From NCBI GenBank assembly GCA_019918135.1, contig WBZZ01006409.1, positions 1 to 64,000 on the forward strand: a stretch of 64,000 nt of DNA, given 5' to 3'. The position numbers and the translations under genes are program-made. The DNA is from Paulinella micropora (Eukaryota; Cercozoa; Imbricatea; Euglyphida; Paulinellidae). Positions 8,398-17,832 of the stretch are shown in pieces. A model generated the notes under the pieces. The model was given only the letters and a program-made list of their open reading frames with translations. It was not told the DNA's origin and did no database searches. The first letter of the stretch is position 1. Every line of letters begins with the position of its first letter.

Positions 8398-8860
8398 CTA
8401 ATAGTAATAGTACTTGTTAATGATCAAGCTTATCACGTCGCCCGATGGGGCTACACTCTTGCAGTGTCTCCCCCTCCCTCTCTCTCTCTCTCTTTACGGT
8501 TTTTAAGGGGCACACTGCGCGGCCCGCTGCAAGCGCAGACCGACTTTGGCCACCTGGGCGCTGCTTATAAATACTAGCGGCCGAGGCGGAGCCGGGAGTG
8601 TTAACACAGGTTTGTTCCGTCCGGCAGGCCCCTACGGCCTTGCGCGTCAAGTAGTATTTTTTATTAATACGCAATTGTTGTTAGGAGTTTGTCACAAACC
8701 CAGCCTGACGAGCATTCATCTAGGATGGCATAAGCGTCGAACGGGCACTTAGCGGGGCTGGCAATACGAACCACTTTAGTACCAGAAAATTCTCGTTCGA
8801 GTGTACTTAAAAATTCGCGCAGGGCTTTCGTGGCCGCGAATTTCTGGTGAGTCTCCACAA
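8398..8860 (-). pseudogene. relic of the gene at 46154-47380
   Basis: Two islands match the broken gene at 46-47 kb. 8400-8470 matches that gene's 3' end (TTAATGATCAAGCTTATCAC against TTAATGATAGAACCTATCAC, then CTACACTCTTGCAGTG). 8625-8860 matches its 5' part, with a short open frame beginning [19 protein letters not shown] and containing SPAKCPFDAYA. Everything between is missing and replaced by a CT-rich tract. It is a dead, internally deleted copy of an unidentified gene family. Confidence 0.7.
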
Positions 8861-8984
8861 GCCCGCAAGGCGTCTCCTGGACAAAAAAACGCTGTCATTA
8901 TGGGCCGCAAAACTTGGGAATCTTTACCTGCCCGATCCCGCCCACGTCACTGGCCTGCAACCGGTTGGTCAGCATGTTGACAAA

Positions 8985-9200
8985 AAAATGTTTTTTGGCG
9001 CGCTATATATTTTTCCGGGAAAATGCTTGATTTGTATTGCATGTTTTAGGGCCGGGGCGACCAGTTTATTTGGTGCTGAGTTTCGCTGTTTTGCACTGGG
9101 TGTGATACGGCCGGAAAAGGCAGTGCTTCCGGGTTTTTCCGGCGGAACTGCCTTTTTAGCCATATCACTCCCCAAGTCCGACCATATAAGAATTCGGAAA
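8985..9200. repeat. composite repeat with foldback core
   Basis: Order of parts: TTTTTTGGCGCGCTATATA, a stretch containing TTTTCCGGGAAAATGCTTG, a linker with TTTGGTGCTGAGTTTCGCTG, then the foldback 9102-9168 (GTGATACGGCCGGAAAAGGC to GCCTTTTTAGCCATATCAC) and a trailing CCGACCATAT. The same composite is seen at 15785-16040, 16700-16895 and 17645-17900, and in part at 10230-10345. Confidence 0.8.
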
Positions 9201-9281
9201 ACAAAGCCGTTTAAGTCGATACTAGTTCTCAGTTCTGCGTTGTGTAAGACTTCTTTGAGCTTTTATTAAAAAGGGTATTTG

Positions 9282-10013
9282 TTATTTTGGCAACACTGGA
9301 CTCTGCCATTTGGGCCAAGCAAGAAATGTATCGAAGGGTGCCACTTGCAAATACCTCAACTGGAACACCACAGCCCCCGCCCAGCGGGCCAGGGAGCGCT
9401 CGAACGACACACAGAACGTATTCTCGTGCGACCAATTTGCTCGTCCCGTTTTGCTCGTGCTGCGGGAAGCGGTCCGAGCTGGGTTCTTATCTTGGCAGCG
9501 AGCGCAATTGCTCGTGGTGTGCCTGGGCAGCTGTGTGATCTCAGATTTCTGTTCCCTCCTGCTGAGTGTATTGATTTGGTCGAGAGGGAGGCCGAGAGGC
9601 GTCCAGCACTCGCGACAAAAGCCCACTTGGCAGAGAGGCGGAGACAATGGCCTATTCTCCGATGTTCCATAGAACCTGCCATCCGAGGCGACAGCGTACT
9701 TGGTTTGTACCTCGAGCACATAATAACAGGCTAGCAGCTGCAGCAGGGCGTGAGGGCAGCCGGTGCGGAGATATGAAAGGACCACACTGAAGGGCTTGGG
9801 GTCAAGATCCACAAAGACGGGTTCATGAACATCCCAACGCGAGGCAGACAAGGTAGTCAGCAGTTCTCGAAACAGAGCGCTACGTGAATTTTCTAAAGTA
9901 TCTGCATGGGCTCGAAAGATAGTACCCCCCACGTCCAGCGTGATGAGTCTATCGCTGGGTTCGAGAGTAGGCGTCAGGGGCTCCGGGCTTGCGTCTTCTT
10001 GAGAAGCAGACAT
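9282..10013 (-). CDS. BTB/POZ (T1, KCTD-like) protein
   Basis: 243 residues, ATG at 10013. A T1-type BTB domain spans about residues 22-115: ITLDVGGTIFRAHADTL, then FVDLDPKPFSVVLSYLRTG, the signature of KCTD proteins and potassium-channel tetramerisation domains. There are no channel helices, so KCTD-like adaptors, which oligomerise and often recruit substrates to Cullin-3 ligases, are the better comparison. After the BTB come two CxxC pairs (FCREC at about 135 and NCARC at about 175) that could bind one zinc. The gene sits between two other ubiquitin-type genes. The downstream spacer carries the TTTATTAAAAA 3'-end repeat. Confidence 0.8.
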   Translation of the reverse strand: MSASQEDASPEPLTPTLEPSDRLITLDVGGTIFRAHADTLENSRSALFRELLTTLSASRWDVHEPVFVDLDPKPFSVVLSYLRTGCPHALLQLLACYYVLEVQTKYAVASDGRFYGTSENRPLSPPLCQVGFCRECWTPLGLPLDQINTLSRREQKSEITQLPRHTTSNCARCQDKNPARTASRSTSKTGRANWSHENTFCVSFERSLARWAGAVVFQLRYLQVAPFDTFLAWPKWQSPVLPK

Positions 10014-10029
10014 TGCTTAGAGCTTGACA

Positions 10030-10345
10030 GAGATTTGCTTTCACCAAGAAAGGGAAGAAAGAGAAGAGGGGGGAAGAGGGAGAAAAAGAGGGGGGGGGGC
10101 TACCCCCCCCCCCTCCCCTTTCCCCCTCCCCTCCCCTGTCCTTTTTTCCTTCCCCTCCCCTGTCCTCTCTCCCTTCCCTTTTTGCCCCCCCCCCCCCCCC
10201 CAAGAAATTTCTGTCGAGCTCTCGGGGTCGACAAAAAAAGTTTTTGGCGCGCTATGTTTCTTTTCCGGGAAAATGCTTGATTTGTATTGCCTGTTTTAGC
10301 TCCCGATACGGTCGAAATAGGCAATACTTCTCCCGTTTTCCCGCT
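10030..10345. repeat. low-complexity spacer and part of the composite repeat
   Basis: 10040-10200 is G/A-rich then C/T-rich sequence, including a run of 16 C. 10230-10345 is the left part of the composite repeat (TTTTTTGGCGCGCTATGTTT, TTTTCCGGGAAAATGCTTG) and stops half way through the foldback arm (GATACGGTCGAAATAGGC). No gene. Confidence 0.75.
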
Positions 10346-10423
10346 AGATGGACGTTTAATTAAGAAAACAACCTTTTTTGTACTTCCGTTTAAGGGGGGG
10401 CGCGAGGGGCATGCCCCCCGGAT

Positions 10424-12538
10424 TTACAAGGGAGCCACAAATTGTGTGATGGCCTGCCTGCACAATGGACAAATCTTTAGCTGACTAGCGCAGTTAGCAC
10501 ATATCCGAGCGTGCCCGCACGGAATCAAGACCACCAGAGCCCCTGTTTCTTTGCCGGGCTCGTCGAGGCACACTGCGCAATACACGCGTTGTAGCTTGGT
10601 CTGCTGGTCCACTAGCTTAGACCTCAGTCCGTCCAGTGCCGCTAGGGAGGTGTCTATGGCCTCTTTGTCGTCAGAGTCGGGCCAGAGCTGTGGCCCCTCG
10701 ATCTGCTTGAGAACGTTAACTAAACTTGCAGCACTGCTGACGGCGGCAGCCTCTCTGGGCTCTTTCTGCTCTTGGGGCACGGGGCGACTCTTTTTTTCTT
10801 TTCGCCGGAGCTGGCGGAGCGACCGGCGCGCCTGGCTGCACAGCGTTCTGGTCTCCTGTAGTTTCTGTTCTAGAAGTTCTAATTCCCCCCGCGTGCGGTT
10901 CGCGTCCACTGAGAGCCTTTCGTTCCTGCGCCGCAGCTCGCGTGTGAGCTCCTCCGCGCCGGCCAGCTCTTTTTGCTTGAACTCTAGCGCCTGGCACGCG
11001 TCAGCCAGCTCGCGTTGGGCCGCCTCCTTTTTGCAAGTCTCGCAACGACCGCAGGGCTCCTTCTGCTGTGGGTGCTCGGGCTCTTCCTCTGCCTGATAGG
11101 CTCTTGACTGCCCCTCCTCTGCTGCCAAAGAGTCATCATCTTTGTCGCCTTCGTCGTCTTCGTCGTCCTCGCCGTCTTCCTCCTCTTCGCTGCCCTCGTC
11201 ATAGCCTTCGCTCTCTTTGTCGAGGCCAGCCAGCAACGCGTCATCGCACATCGCGTCCAAGTTCGCCAGTAGCTGCGCGGGCGACTCAAAACCTTGCGCA
11301 ACCAGCCGGGGTCTGAGTCGGTTCCAGAAGTCAGGCGAACTGACCAGGTCCAGGTCGCAGCTCCAATCACGGAGCCATGCGCCCTCCAGTGACGCCCCCC
11401 AACGCGACAGGATGCCGACCATGCACAAGACTTGCGGCACACACTCCGGCATCATGGCCAAGAGTTCATCCCTATCATCCGCGACGTTGATAATTGCAAT
11501 CTCTAACAGAGCCCGTGCCTGCTGAGAGTTCACCTGCGCTTGCTGCAGCAAAAACTGCAGCAGGACTGGAGATTGATCCGCAATGGCTGCGGCGCACCAG
11601 CTCCAGTCGGACAAGTTCAGGATTTCCCTGGCGTCGTCTAGTATGGCAAACAGCTTCTCTCGCTCCAGCTGCACGAGCGACGCGTTCAAGATCGAGATCA
11701 AGGACCCGGCCCTGTGGTGCACGGGCCCGTCTAGCTCTAGCTGCATCACCTTCAACATGTTTGCTAATAACATTTCCAGCGGAAACACTGTGTTAGCCTT
11801 GTTCTCTTGTTCGCCCCGCAGGGAGCGCAGACCCGCCAGCACAGACCTCAGCGGCCCGGGCGACGGGTAGCGCACGCGAAGCGCCCGCCACACTCGGCCT
11901 GCGGACCCCAGCCAGCTGGTCCAAGTGCTCGCGTACAACAGGGGCGGCATTTGCTGGAGTTGCGCCTTGGCCACCAACGACGACACGGCGCTCAGTCTCG
12001 CTGTCAGCGGGGTTGTATCACTGCAAACCAAGCCCAGCACTGCCTGCGCCAGTTGGTATTGCTCGTAACCCTGGGCTAAATAGCCCGTGCCTAGCGCTTC
12101 TAGGCTGTTCCACAAGGCCTGGAGCGGCGGCCCGTCCAGCCCCTCGGATGTCAGCTTGCAGAACAAAGCGAACAAATCTTGGCGCAGCGTAGTCGCTCCA
12201 GAGACCACGCTGCGGGGCAGGCAGAGCTTTAGCAGCTCCGCCTTGGCCTTCGCCTCCGACCGCCAACTTCGCAGTGTATGCTCAGTCAAGGCAACATCGC
12301 CTCTGCGAATAAGCTTCTCGAGCATCGGCAGCCACATCCCCGCACAGGCCTTACTGTGGAGCAAAAATGGCACATTGTTCATCTGCATTTCCGCGAGGAG
12401 GAAGAGGTCCACGGTCGTGCTGGCAAGCAGGCAAGCTTCCTCTGTGCGTCGTCGAGACATGCTGCGCGCGCCGTCTCGTTTATCGATATCGTGCCCGTTT
12501 TCGGGTGGTTGCTCCTGGCTGCCACAAGGTGCCTGCAT
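10424..12538 (-). CDS. RING-finger E3 ubiquitin ligase-like protein
   Basis: About 704 residues from the ATG at 12538; the frame is open further upstream but without an ATG. A C3HC4 RING ends the protein: CAVCL, then LIPCGHARICANC, then CPLCRQAI. This is the C-terminal RING layout seen in IAP/MULAN-type ligases. Before it lies a coiled coil of ~90 residues (QRELADACQALEFKQKELAG onward) with a CGRCETC Cys cluster at its start, and an acidic patch (EEEEDGEDDEDDEGDKDDD). The N-terminal ~420 residues are helical, possibly a solenoid, with no recognised domain. Expected to transfer ubiquitin from an E2; the target is unknown. No BIR domain is seen. Confidence 0.82.
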   Translation of the reverse strand: MQAPCGSQEQPPENGHDIDKRDGARSMSRRRTEEACLLASTTVDLFLLAEMQMNNVPFLLHSKACAGMWLPMLEKLIRRGDVALTEHTLRSWRSEAKAKAELLKLCLPRSVVSGATTLRQDLFALFCKLTSEGLDGPPLQALWNSLEALGTGYLAQGYEQYQLAQAVLGLVCSDTTPLTARLSAVSSLVAKAQLQQMPPLLYASTWTSWLGSAGRVWRALRVRYPSPGPLRSVLAGLRSLRGEQENKANTVFPLEMLLANMLKVMQLELDGPVHHRAGSLISILNASLVQLEREKLFAILDDAREILNLSDWSWCAAAIADQSPVLLQFLLQQAQVNSQQARALLEIAIINVADDRDELLAMMPECVPQVLCMVGILSRWGASLEGAWLRDWSCDLDLVSSPDFWNRLRPRLVAQGFESPAQLLANLDAMCDDALLAGLDKESEGYDEGSEEEEDGEDDEDDEGDKDDDSLAAEEGQSRAYQAEEEPEHPQQKEPCGRCETCKKEAAQRELADACQALEFKQKELAGAEELTRELRRRNERLSVDANRTRGELELLEQKLQETRTLCSQARRSLRQLRRKEKKSRPVPQEQKEPREAAAVSSAASLVNVLKQIEGPQLWPDSDDKEAIDTSLAALDGLRSKLVDQQTKLQRVYCAVCLDEPGKETGALVVLIPCGHARICANCASQLKICPLCRQAITQFVAPL

Positions 12539-12752
12539 ACGGAGCTTGTACTCTTTGACAAAGTGGCGAGTTGCCCAAGAAGTAGGAACTCTCTGTCGCT
12601 TGAGGGAAGGAGGGTGCCCCCCCCCCCCTTTCACTGCCAGTTCGCGACAAAGGGGAGACACCCCCCCCCCACGGGGTGATTTGGGGTTTTAAACGCACGG
12701 GATTTTACTGCCAAATAAACTTAAGGCTAGTAGTGTAAAAGCCAACCTACAT

Positions 12753-13088
12753 TTGGAATGGGTACAACACTGTCGTGATGGTATAAACAAAGACGAGATA
12801 AAACTGAAGACGAGGCAGTGTCCCAATTTAAATTCGTGGTTTATGCAGCACGTCCATAATTACCTGTGGGGCTCAGGGACGGTGCGCCACGATATCCAGT
12901 GGTTGGGCTACCACGCTCGGCAAATACTGAAGTGGATTTGGCCCACAGAACGTAATTGGGGCTTTGACAATACTTTGAAGGCCAGAGATCTCGTGATTTC
13001 TCTGCACTGGCCGCCCCAATCTCCCGAAGTTCGACCATATCACACCCCCGGGGGGAAGAGAGTACTAGAAAAAGAATTTTTTTATTGA
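12753..13088 (+). pseudogene. shortened copy of the 6635-7103 gene
   Basis: 111-residue open frame whose middle (GSGTVRHDIQWLGYHARQ) and later part (GFDNTLKARDLVISLHWPP) match the two pieces at 6.6-7.1 kb, with about 170 bp of that locus missing here. It ends inside a foldback half (TTCGACCATATCACACCC) and a 3'-end repeat. Whether it still makes a protein is doubtful. No known domain. Confidence 0.5.
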
Positions 13089-13690
13089 AAGGCTTGACAC
13101 AGTCTTACACTTTGGCACCAGCACTGAGAACTAGGCGAGGGAGAGGAAAGAGGCGGGGGAGGAGAAGGCAACCCCCCTCCCCCTCTCCTTGTATCAGACA
13201 TTAGGGGGGGGGGGGGCGCCCCTCCCTTTTTCTCCTTTTCTCCCCTCTGCCTGCCACTTCGTCCCTCCCCACACCTCTCATCCGTAGCATGGGGCCAATG
13301 GCGAAGGCTTGTCCTGTCTGTTGCGCCCCCTTCGATAGCAACTGGGCTAAGCTGATCCGACCGCTGCTGCTGCTGCTGGCGCTATTAGGCGGAGAGCCCC
13401 CGGGGCGCCCAAGGAAAGTGGCAAGGCCTGCAACCGAGGCCCGACCAAGCTAGACAATTTGGGCGCGGAAGAAAAGACTATTCCCAGCAGGAGCAGACAT
13501 TTCCTCCCGGCCGCCCGGGGTTTTTCCTGGGCGGCAAAAGGTGTCATTTCCTTAATTTAAATCCCCCCCCCTCAAAAAAAACAAAAAAAGAAAATAAAAA
13601 ATGACGGAATAATAATTCTTTTTTTACACAAAGCTCCGGCGGTCAAGTATTTTCCCTGTCAACTAGAGTTTCATCAAAAGAACCGGACTA
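13085..13690. other. spacer with a 3'-end repeat, no convincing gene
   Basis: 13075-13180 is one copy of the 3'-end repeat (TTGAAAGGCTTGACACAGTC, then CAGCACTGAGAACTAGGCG). The rest is G/C runs and, at 13560-13625, an A-rich stretch. A short Pro/Ala/Leu-rich frame at 13347-13547 (minus) lacks domain signal. Confidence 0.55.
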
Positions 13691-13697
13691 AGCCATG

Positions 13698-15265
13698 TTA
13701 AATGAACATTACGCACTGCCCGACCGGGCGCGTGTTGCGGAAGAGGGCGGAGTTTGGGTCCAGGCCGTAGCAGAGGCCCAGATCAACCTTGCGCAATTGC
13801 GGGTGGCTAAGCAAAAACACTACCCCCGCCATGGTGAGCTTCGCGCAGCTCTGTAAGCACAGGTCCGTTAGCTCGGGGAGGGCCGCCGCCAGTACGGCGA
13901 GCCCATTGTCGGTGAGCTGGCAGTGCGTAATTCGCAGGCAACGCAGCCTTCCCAGGCCCGCCACGTGCGCGGCTCCCGCGTCCGAGAACCACGCGTTACG
14001 ACTTAGGTCCAGGCTGTGCAACCGTCGGAGGCCCGCGAACCCGACCGCCACGGAGTCGGTAAGCTGGGGACAATGGCTCAGGTCTAGCCGCCGCAGGTCC
14101 TGCAGCGCGGACAGGCGTTTGGCCAGCCCGGCGGTTGTGAGCCCGCGGCAGCCGCGCAGCACCAGACTGCGCAGGAACGGCAGGCTGGTTAGCCACGACA
14201 GGACCCCGTCGTCCAAGCCCGTACAGCCGCCCAGGTCCAGATGGCGCAGTTCGGCCAGCCCGCCAGGCGGGCTAGGCCGCGGAAGGTCAGTTGGTGGCAA
14301 TCCCGGAGGCTCAGGCTGCGCATTTGGCGCAGCTCCGACAGGTGCGCTAGCCCCCCGTCGGCCAGTTGCGCACAATCTCCCAGGTCCAGATGCCGCAGTC
14401 GGCACAGCCCCGACAAGGCGGCGAGGCCGGCGCCGGTCCACTCCGTGCACCCCGCCAAGCTTAGACGCTGCAGCTCGGGGAGCTCTGCTAGGTGCGCCAG
14501 TGCTTCGTCCGTGACCGCCGGGCAGCCATCGAGGTCCAGTCTCTGCAAGCCGGGCAGAGCCCGCACTAGCCGGCCGAGGCCGTGCGCGCTGAGGAGGCCC
14601 TCGCACCAGCGCAGGCCCAGCCACCGCAGATTGCGCAGCTGGGACAGGGCGGCCAGCACAGCATCGGTCAGTCTCGGGCAGCCGTGGATCTCCAAGCCAC
14701 GCAGCGCCCGGAGCTGGAGCAGGCCGAGCAGCTCGGCCTCGCCTGCGTCTTGGCACGCCGCCACCGACAAATGTTCCAGACCGCGTAACTTAGCCAGCCG
14801 TGGGAGCTCTCCCTCCTCGGCGGAATGTAGCCCCAGCAGCGAGAGGGACCGCACACAGACCCCGCTGGCTCCGAGGGTGTCAAACAGCGACTGCCTGGAG
14901 ACGGGAGGCCTGCAAAGGCACGTCAGGCTGGTCAGGGCCGGCCACTCTGCCCAGATGGCTTGGGGCACGGGCCCGCGGATTTGGCCGAGCGTCAGGGCAA
15001 AGGGGCTCGGGCGGGGTCGCGCGCAGGGGCCGCCGCGGCACACGCGTGCCCACACAACAAACAGCCACAGCGGATTGTCAGCCATGAAGGAGCAGACCAG
15101 GCCGAACACGTCCTGTGGCAGGCGCTTAAAGTCCAGGCCCCCGACCGGCCGCCGCGCCGATGCGGGGGTGCTGGTGCTGCTGCAAAAGTCAAAGCGGGGT
15201 CGTTTGTGGGCACGAGCTGAGCTTACTAGCGTTGGCTCTCTGAGTTTGCCGCGCCCGCAATCCAT
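13698..15265 (-). CDS. F-box / leucine-rich repeat protein, frame changes once
   Basis: Starts at the ATG at 15265 (MDCGRGKL). An F-box at about residues 46-80 (KRLPQDVFGLVCSFM) is followed by at least a dozen cysteine-type leucine-rich repeats (for example LRWLGLRWCEGL, LQRLDLDGCPAVTDEAL). The repeats run in one frame from 15265 to about 14.25 kb and in another from there to 13698. Because both sides are regular LRR, this is one gene with about one break, either a real lesion or an assembly error in very GC-rich DNA. If real, the product stops after roughly 350 residues, still with F-box and half the LRRs. Probable SCF adaptor, third in this cluster, with the highest GC. Confidence 0.75.
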
Positions 15266-15319
15266 TCTGTGGCTAGTGCAGCGCGGCAGGACCTTTGAGC
15301 CTGTTTCTACCAGCCCGCG

Positions 15320-15780
15320 TGGGGCTCAATTCTGCGAGAACAAAAAAAGGGGGGGGGTGCCCCGCCCTGCCAAGGAAGAGAAGGGGGGGGGCGCCCCCCC
15401 CCTTTTTGTTTCTTCACTGTGATCCATGCTTACCACGTGGCAGTCGATACGGCCAAAAGGAGGCAACCACAAGCGTTTCTGGAGCAGGTTTTCCGGGGAA
15501 AAATACACAGACAATTTGGCGACAAATTTCATTCGAAAAAGGGGAAAGAGAAAAAGCCCAGTTCACAAAGGAATTGCGGGGGGGAAGGCGGGGGGAAGGG
15601 GGGGGGAAGGGGAAGAACGGGGAGAGAGGGGGGGGGTGCCCCCCCTTGCCTCCCCCTTCCCCCGTCTCTTCCCCTTCGCCCCCCCCTCCCCCTTCCCCCG
15701 TCTCTCCCCCTTCCCCCTTCTCGTCCCGCCCCCTCTCCCCCTCGAAAGGGGGGAGGGGAGCATGAAAAACTTGTCATTTG
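15320..15780. repeat. poly-G/poly-C and purine/pyrimidine spacer
   Basis: Alternating runs of G and C; 15590-15640 is purine-rich and 15640-15750 its pyrimidine mirror, so the strand could fold back on itself or form triplex-like structure. The segment TTTTCCGGGGAAAAATACAC to CAATTTGGCGACAAATTTCA (15488-15532) recurs at 17325-17370 and in part at 16690-16720. No gene. Confidence 0.7.
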
Positions 15781-15784
15781 CGCA

Positions 15785-16045
15785 ACCAAAAAAAAATTGG
15801 CGCGCGTCTTTTTCCGCGGGAAAACGACCGCTAAAACCCCGCGGAAAGAGACCGGAGCGGCCCGTTTATTTGGCGCTAAATTTTTGCTGCTTTGCACGGG
15901 TGTGATACGGCTGGAAAAGGCAGTGCTTCCGAGTTTATCTTGCAGAAATGCCTTTTTTAACCATATCACTTCCGAAATTCGGCCATATCACGTCCCGCGC
16001 GAGACTGAGTACAAAAAAAGAGAACTTTTTTAAATTAAAAGCGCG
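15785..16045. repeat. composite repeat with foldback core
   Basis: Full copy of the composite seen at 8985: TTGGCGCGCGTCTTTTTCCG, CGGAGCGGCCCGTTTATTTG, the foldback 15902-15969 (GTGATACGGCTGGAAAAGGC to TTAACCATATCAC), then TTCGGCCATATCACGTCCCG and an A/T-rich join to the 3'-end repeat. Confidence 0.8.
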
Positions 16046-16451
16046 ACAGGAATGTACAAAAAGATTTAATAAAAAATCCTTGACAAACTTTTAATTGGCA
16101 CTGAGGACTAAGAGAGGGAAGGGGCAGGGGAGAGGGGAGCGCCAAGAAAGTGCAAAAAAAGAATACGCTGAATTAAAACTCGACGCTCTTACCCTTGACA
16201 GTGAGAACTAGGAGAGGGAGAGGGGCAGGGGCGCGCTAAGAATGTACAAAAAAAATTAATAAAAAAATCCCTGACAAAGTTTTAATCTTGGCACTGAGAA
16301 CTAAGAGAGGGAGAGGGAAGAGGGAGGGGGGGGGGCGTAGCAAGAAAGTGTAAATTTGTTTTTATTAAAGCTCGACAAAGTCTTACACTTGACAATCCCG
16401 GGTTTTCCGGAGAAATTGCCTTTTTTTGGCCATATCTCTTTTAGAAATTGA

Positions 16452-16690
16452 CTAAGCAGCGCTCAGCCTGGCCGGCTCACTCTTGAAAACTAAACCTTGG
16501 CAAAATGCCAAGGCCAGCGGTTGATTAAGCGTGCCCCACTGTGTTGTCACTAGAGCTCCGTTAGGAGAAAAAACCTGCACTCGGTGGTTGAACGTGTCCG
16601 CGACAAACACCTTGCTGGCGCCATACGCTATTCCCGCCAGCGCAATCAAACTCTCCAGGCGCGGGGACCTTTTGCCTCCCAACGGTTTTC
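16452..16690 (-). pseudogene. NHL-repeat gene fragment
   Basis: An open stretch of about 75 residues with one clear NHL beta-propeller blade (VFVADTFNHRVQVFSPNG). NHL proteins have five or six such blades, so this is a fragment. It has no ATG start and lies between repeat units, as if a piece of a cellular gene was caught and carried by the repeats. No other NHL sequence is in the window. Confidence 0.65.
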
Positions 16691-16747
16691 CGGGGGAACA
16701 CACATAGACAATTTGGCGCTAAATCTTACTGTTTTGCATGGGTGCGC

Positions 16748-16817
16748 GTGATAAAGCCGGAAAAGGCAGTGCTTCCGAGTTTTTTCCGACAGAAATGCCT
16801 TTTTTTATCCACATCAC
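16748..16817. repeat. foldback element
   Basis: GTGATAAAGCCGGAAAAGGC paired with GCCTTTTTTTATCCACATCAC, with slightly diverged arm ends. Confidence 0.7.
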
Positions 16818-17763
16818 TTCCGAAATTCGACCATATCAAGCCCCGCGAGAGAGTATAGAAAAAGAGAGTTTTTTTAAATTAAAAGCTCGACAAAGTATTA
16901 CACTTGGCACTGAGTACCAAGGAGAGAGAGGCGAGGGAGAGGGGGGGGGGCGCGCCAAGAAAGTGCGTAAAAGAATACGTTGAATTAAAGCTCGACGGTC
17001 TTGCACTTGGCACTGAGAACTGGGCGAGGGAGGGGGAAGAGCACGATTTGTCTTTGCCTCTCACCTGAGAACGGAGAGCGGGAGAGGGAAGGGGCAGGAA
17101 AAGAGGGGGGCGCCAAGAATGTGCGATTTTTTTTATTAAAGCTCGACGGTCTTACACTTGGCACTGAGAGCTAAGGAAGAAGCAGGGGAGGGGGAAGGGC
17201 ACGAATTCTTTTAGTCCCCCGTGTGAGAACAGGGAGCGGGAGAGGGAAAAGAGAGGGTAGGGGCGCGCAAGGAAAGTGCAAAAAAAAGTTTTTTTAATAA
17301 AACTCCAAGGGAGGGCCGGCAGGTTTCCCCGGAGAAACACACACAGACAATTTGGCGACAAATTTTATTTGAGAAAGGGGAAAGTGAAAAAGTCCAGTTC
17401 GCAAAGGAATGTATGAGAAAGGCGGGGGAAGGGGGGAGGGGGGGGGGGAAGGAAAGGGAAGGGGGAGGGGGGGAGAAGGGGGAGAGAGAGGAGAGGGAGG
17501 GAAGAGGGGGGGAGGGGCACGCCCCCTTTCTCTTCCCCCTCCCCCTTCTCCTCCCTCTCCCCCTTCTCTTCCCCTTCCCCCTTTCCCTCTCTCCTCCCTT
17601 CCCCCCAAGGAGGGGGTATGGAAAACTTGTTATTTGCGCAACAAAAACTTTTTGGCGCGCGGTTTTTTCAGCGGGAAAACATTTTATTTATGTTACCCCG
17701 CGGAAAGAGGCCGGAGCGGCCCGTTCATTTGGCGCTAAATCTTACTGTTTTGCATGGGTGCGC

Positions 17764-17832
17764 GTGATAAGGCCGGAAAAGGCAGTGCTTCCGAGTTTTT
17801 CCGGCAGAAATGCCTTTTTGTAGCCACATCAC
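17764..17832. repeat. foldback element
   Basis: GTGATAAGGCCGGAAAAGGC paired with GCCTTTTTGTAGCCACATCAC. The copies at 16748 and 17764 share the CACATCAC end and the upstream GCATGGGTGCGC, so they form one subfamily. Confidence 0.7.

Noticed and set aside
15295-15905. Frames in the G/C-run spacer
   Set aside because: Translations are Pro/Ser or Gly/Arg runs joined to composite-repeat sequence.
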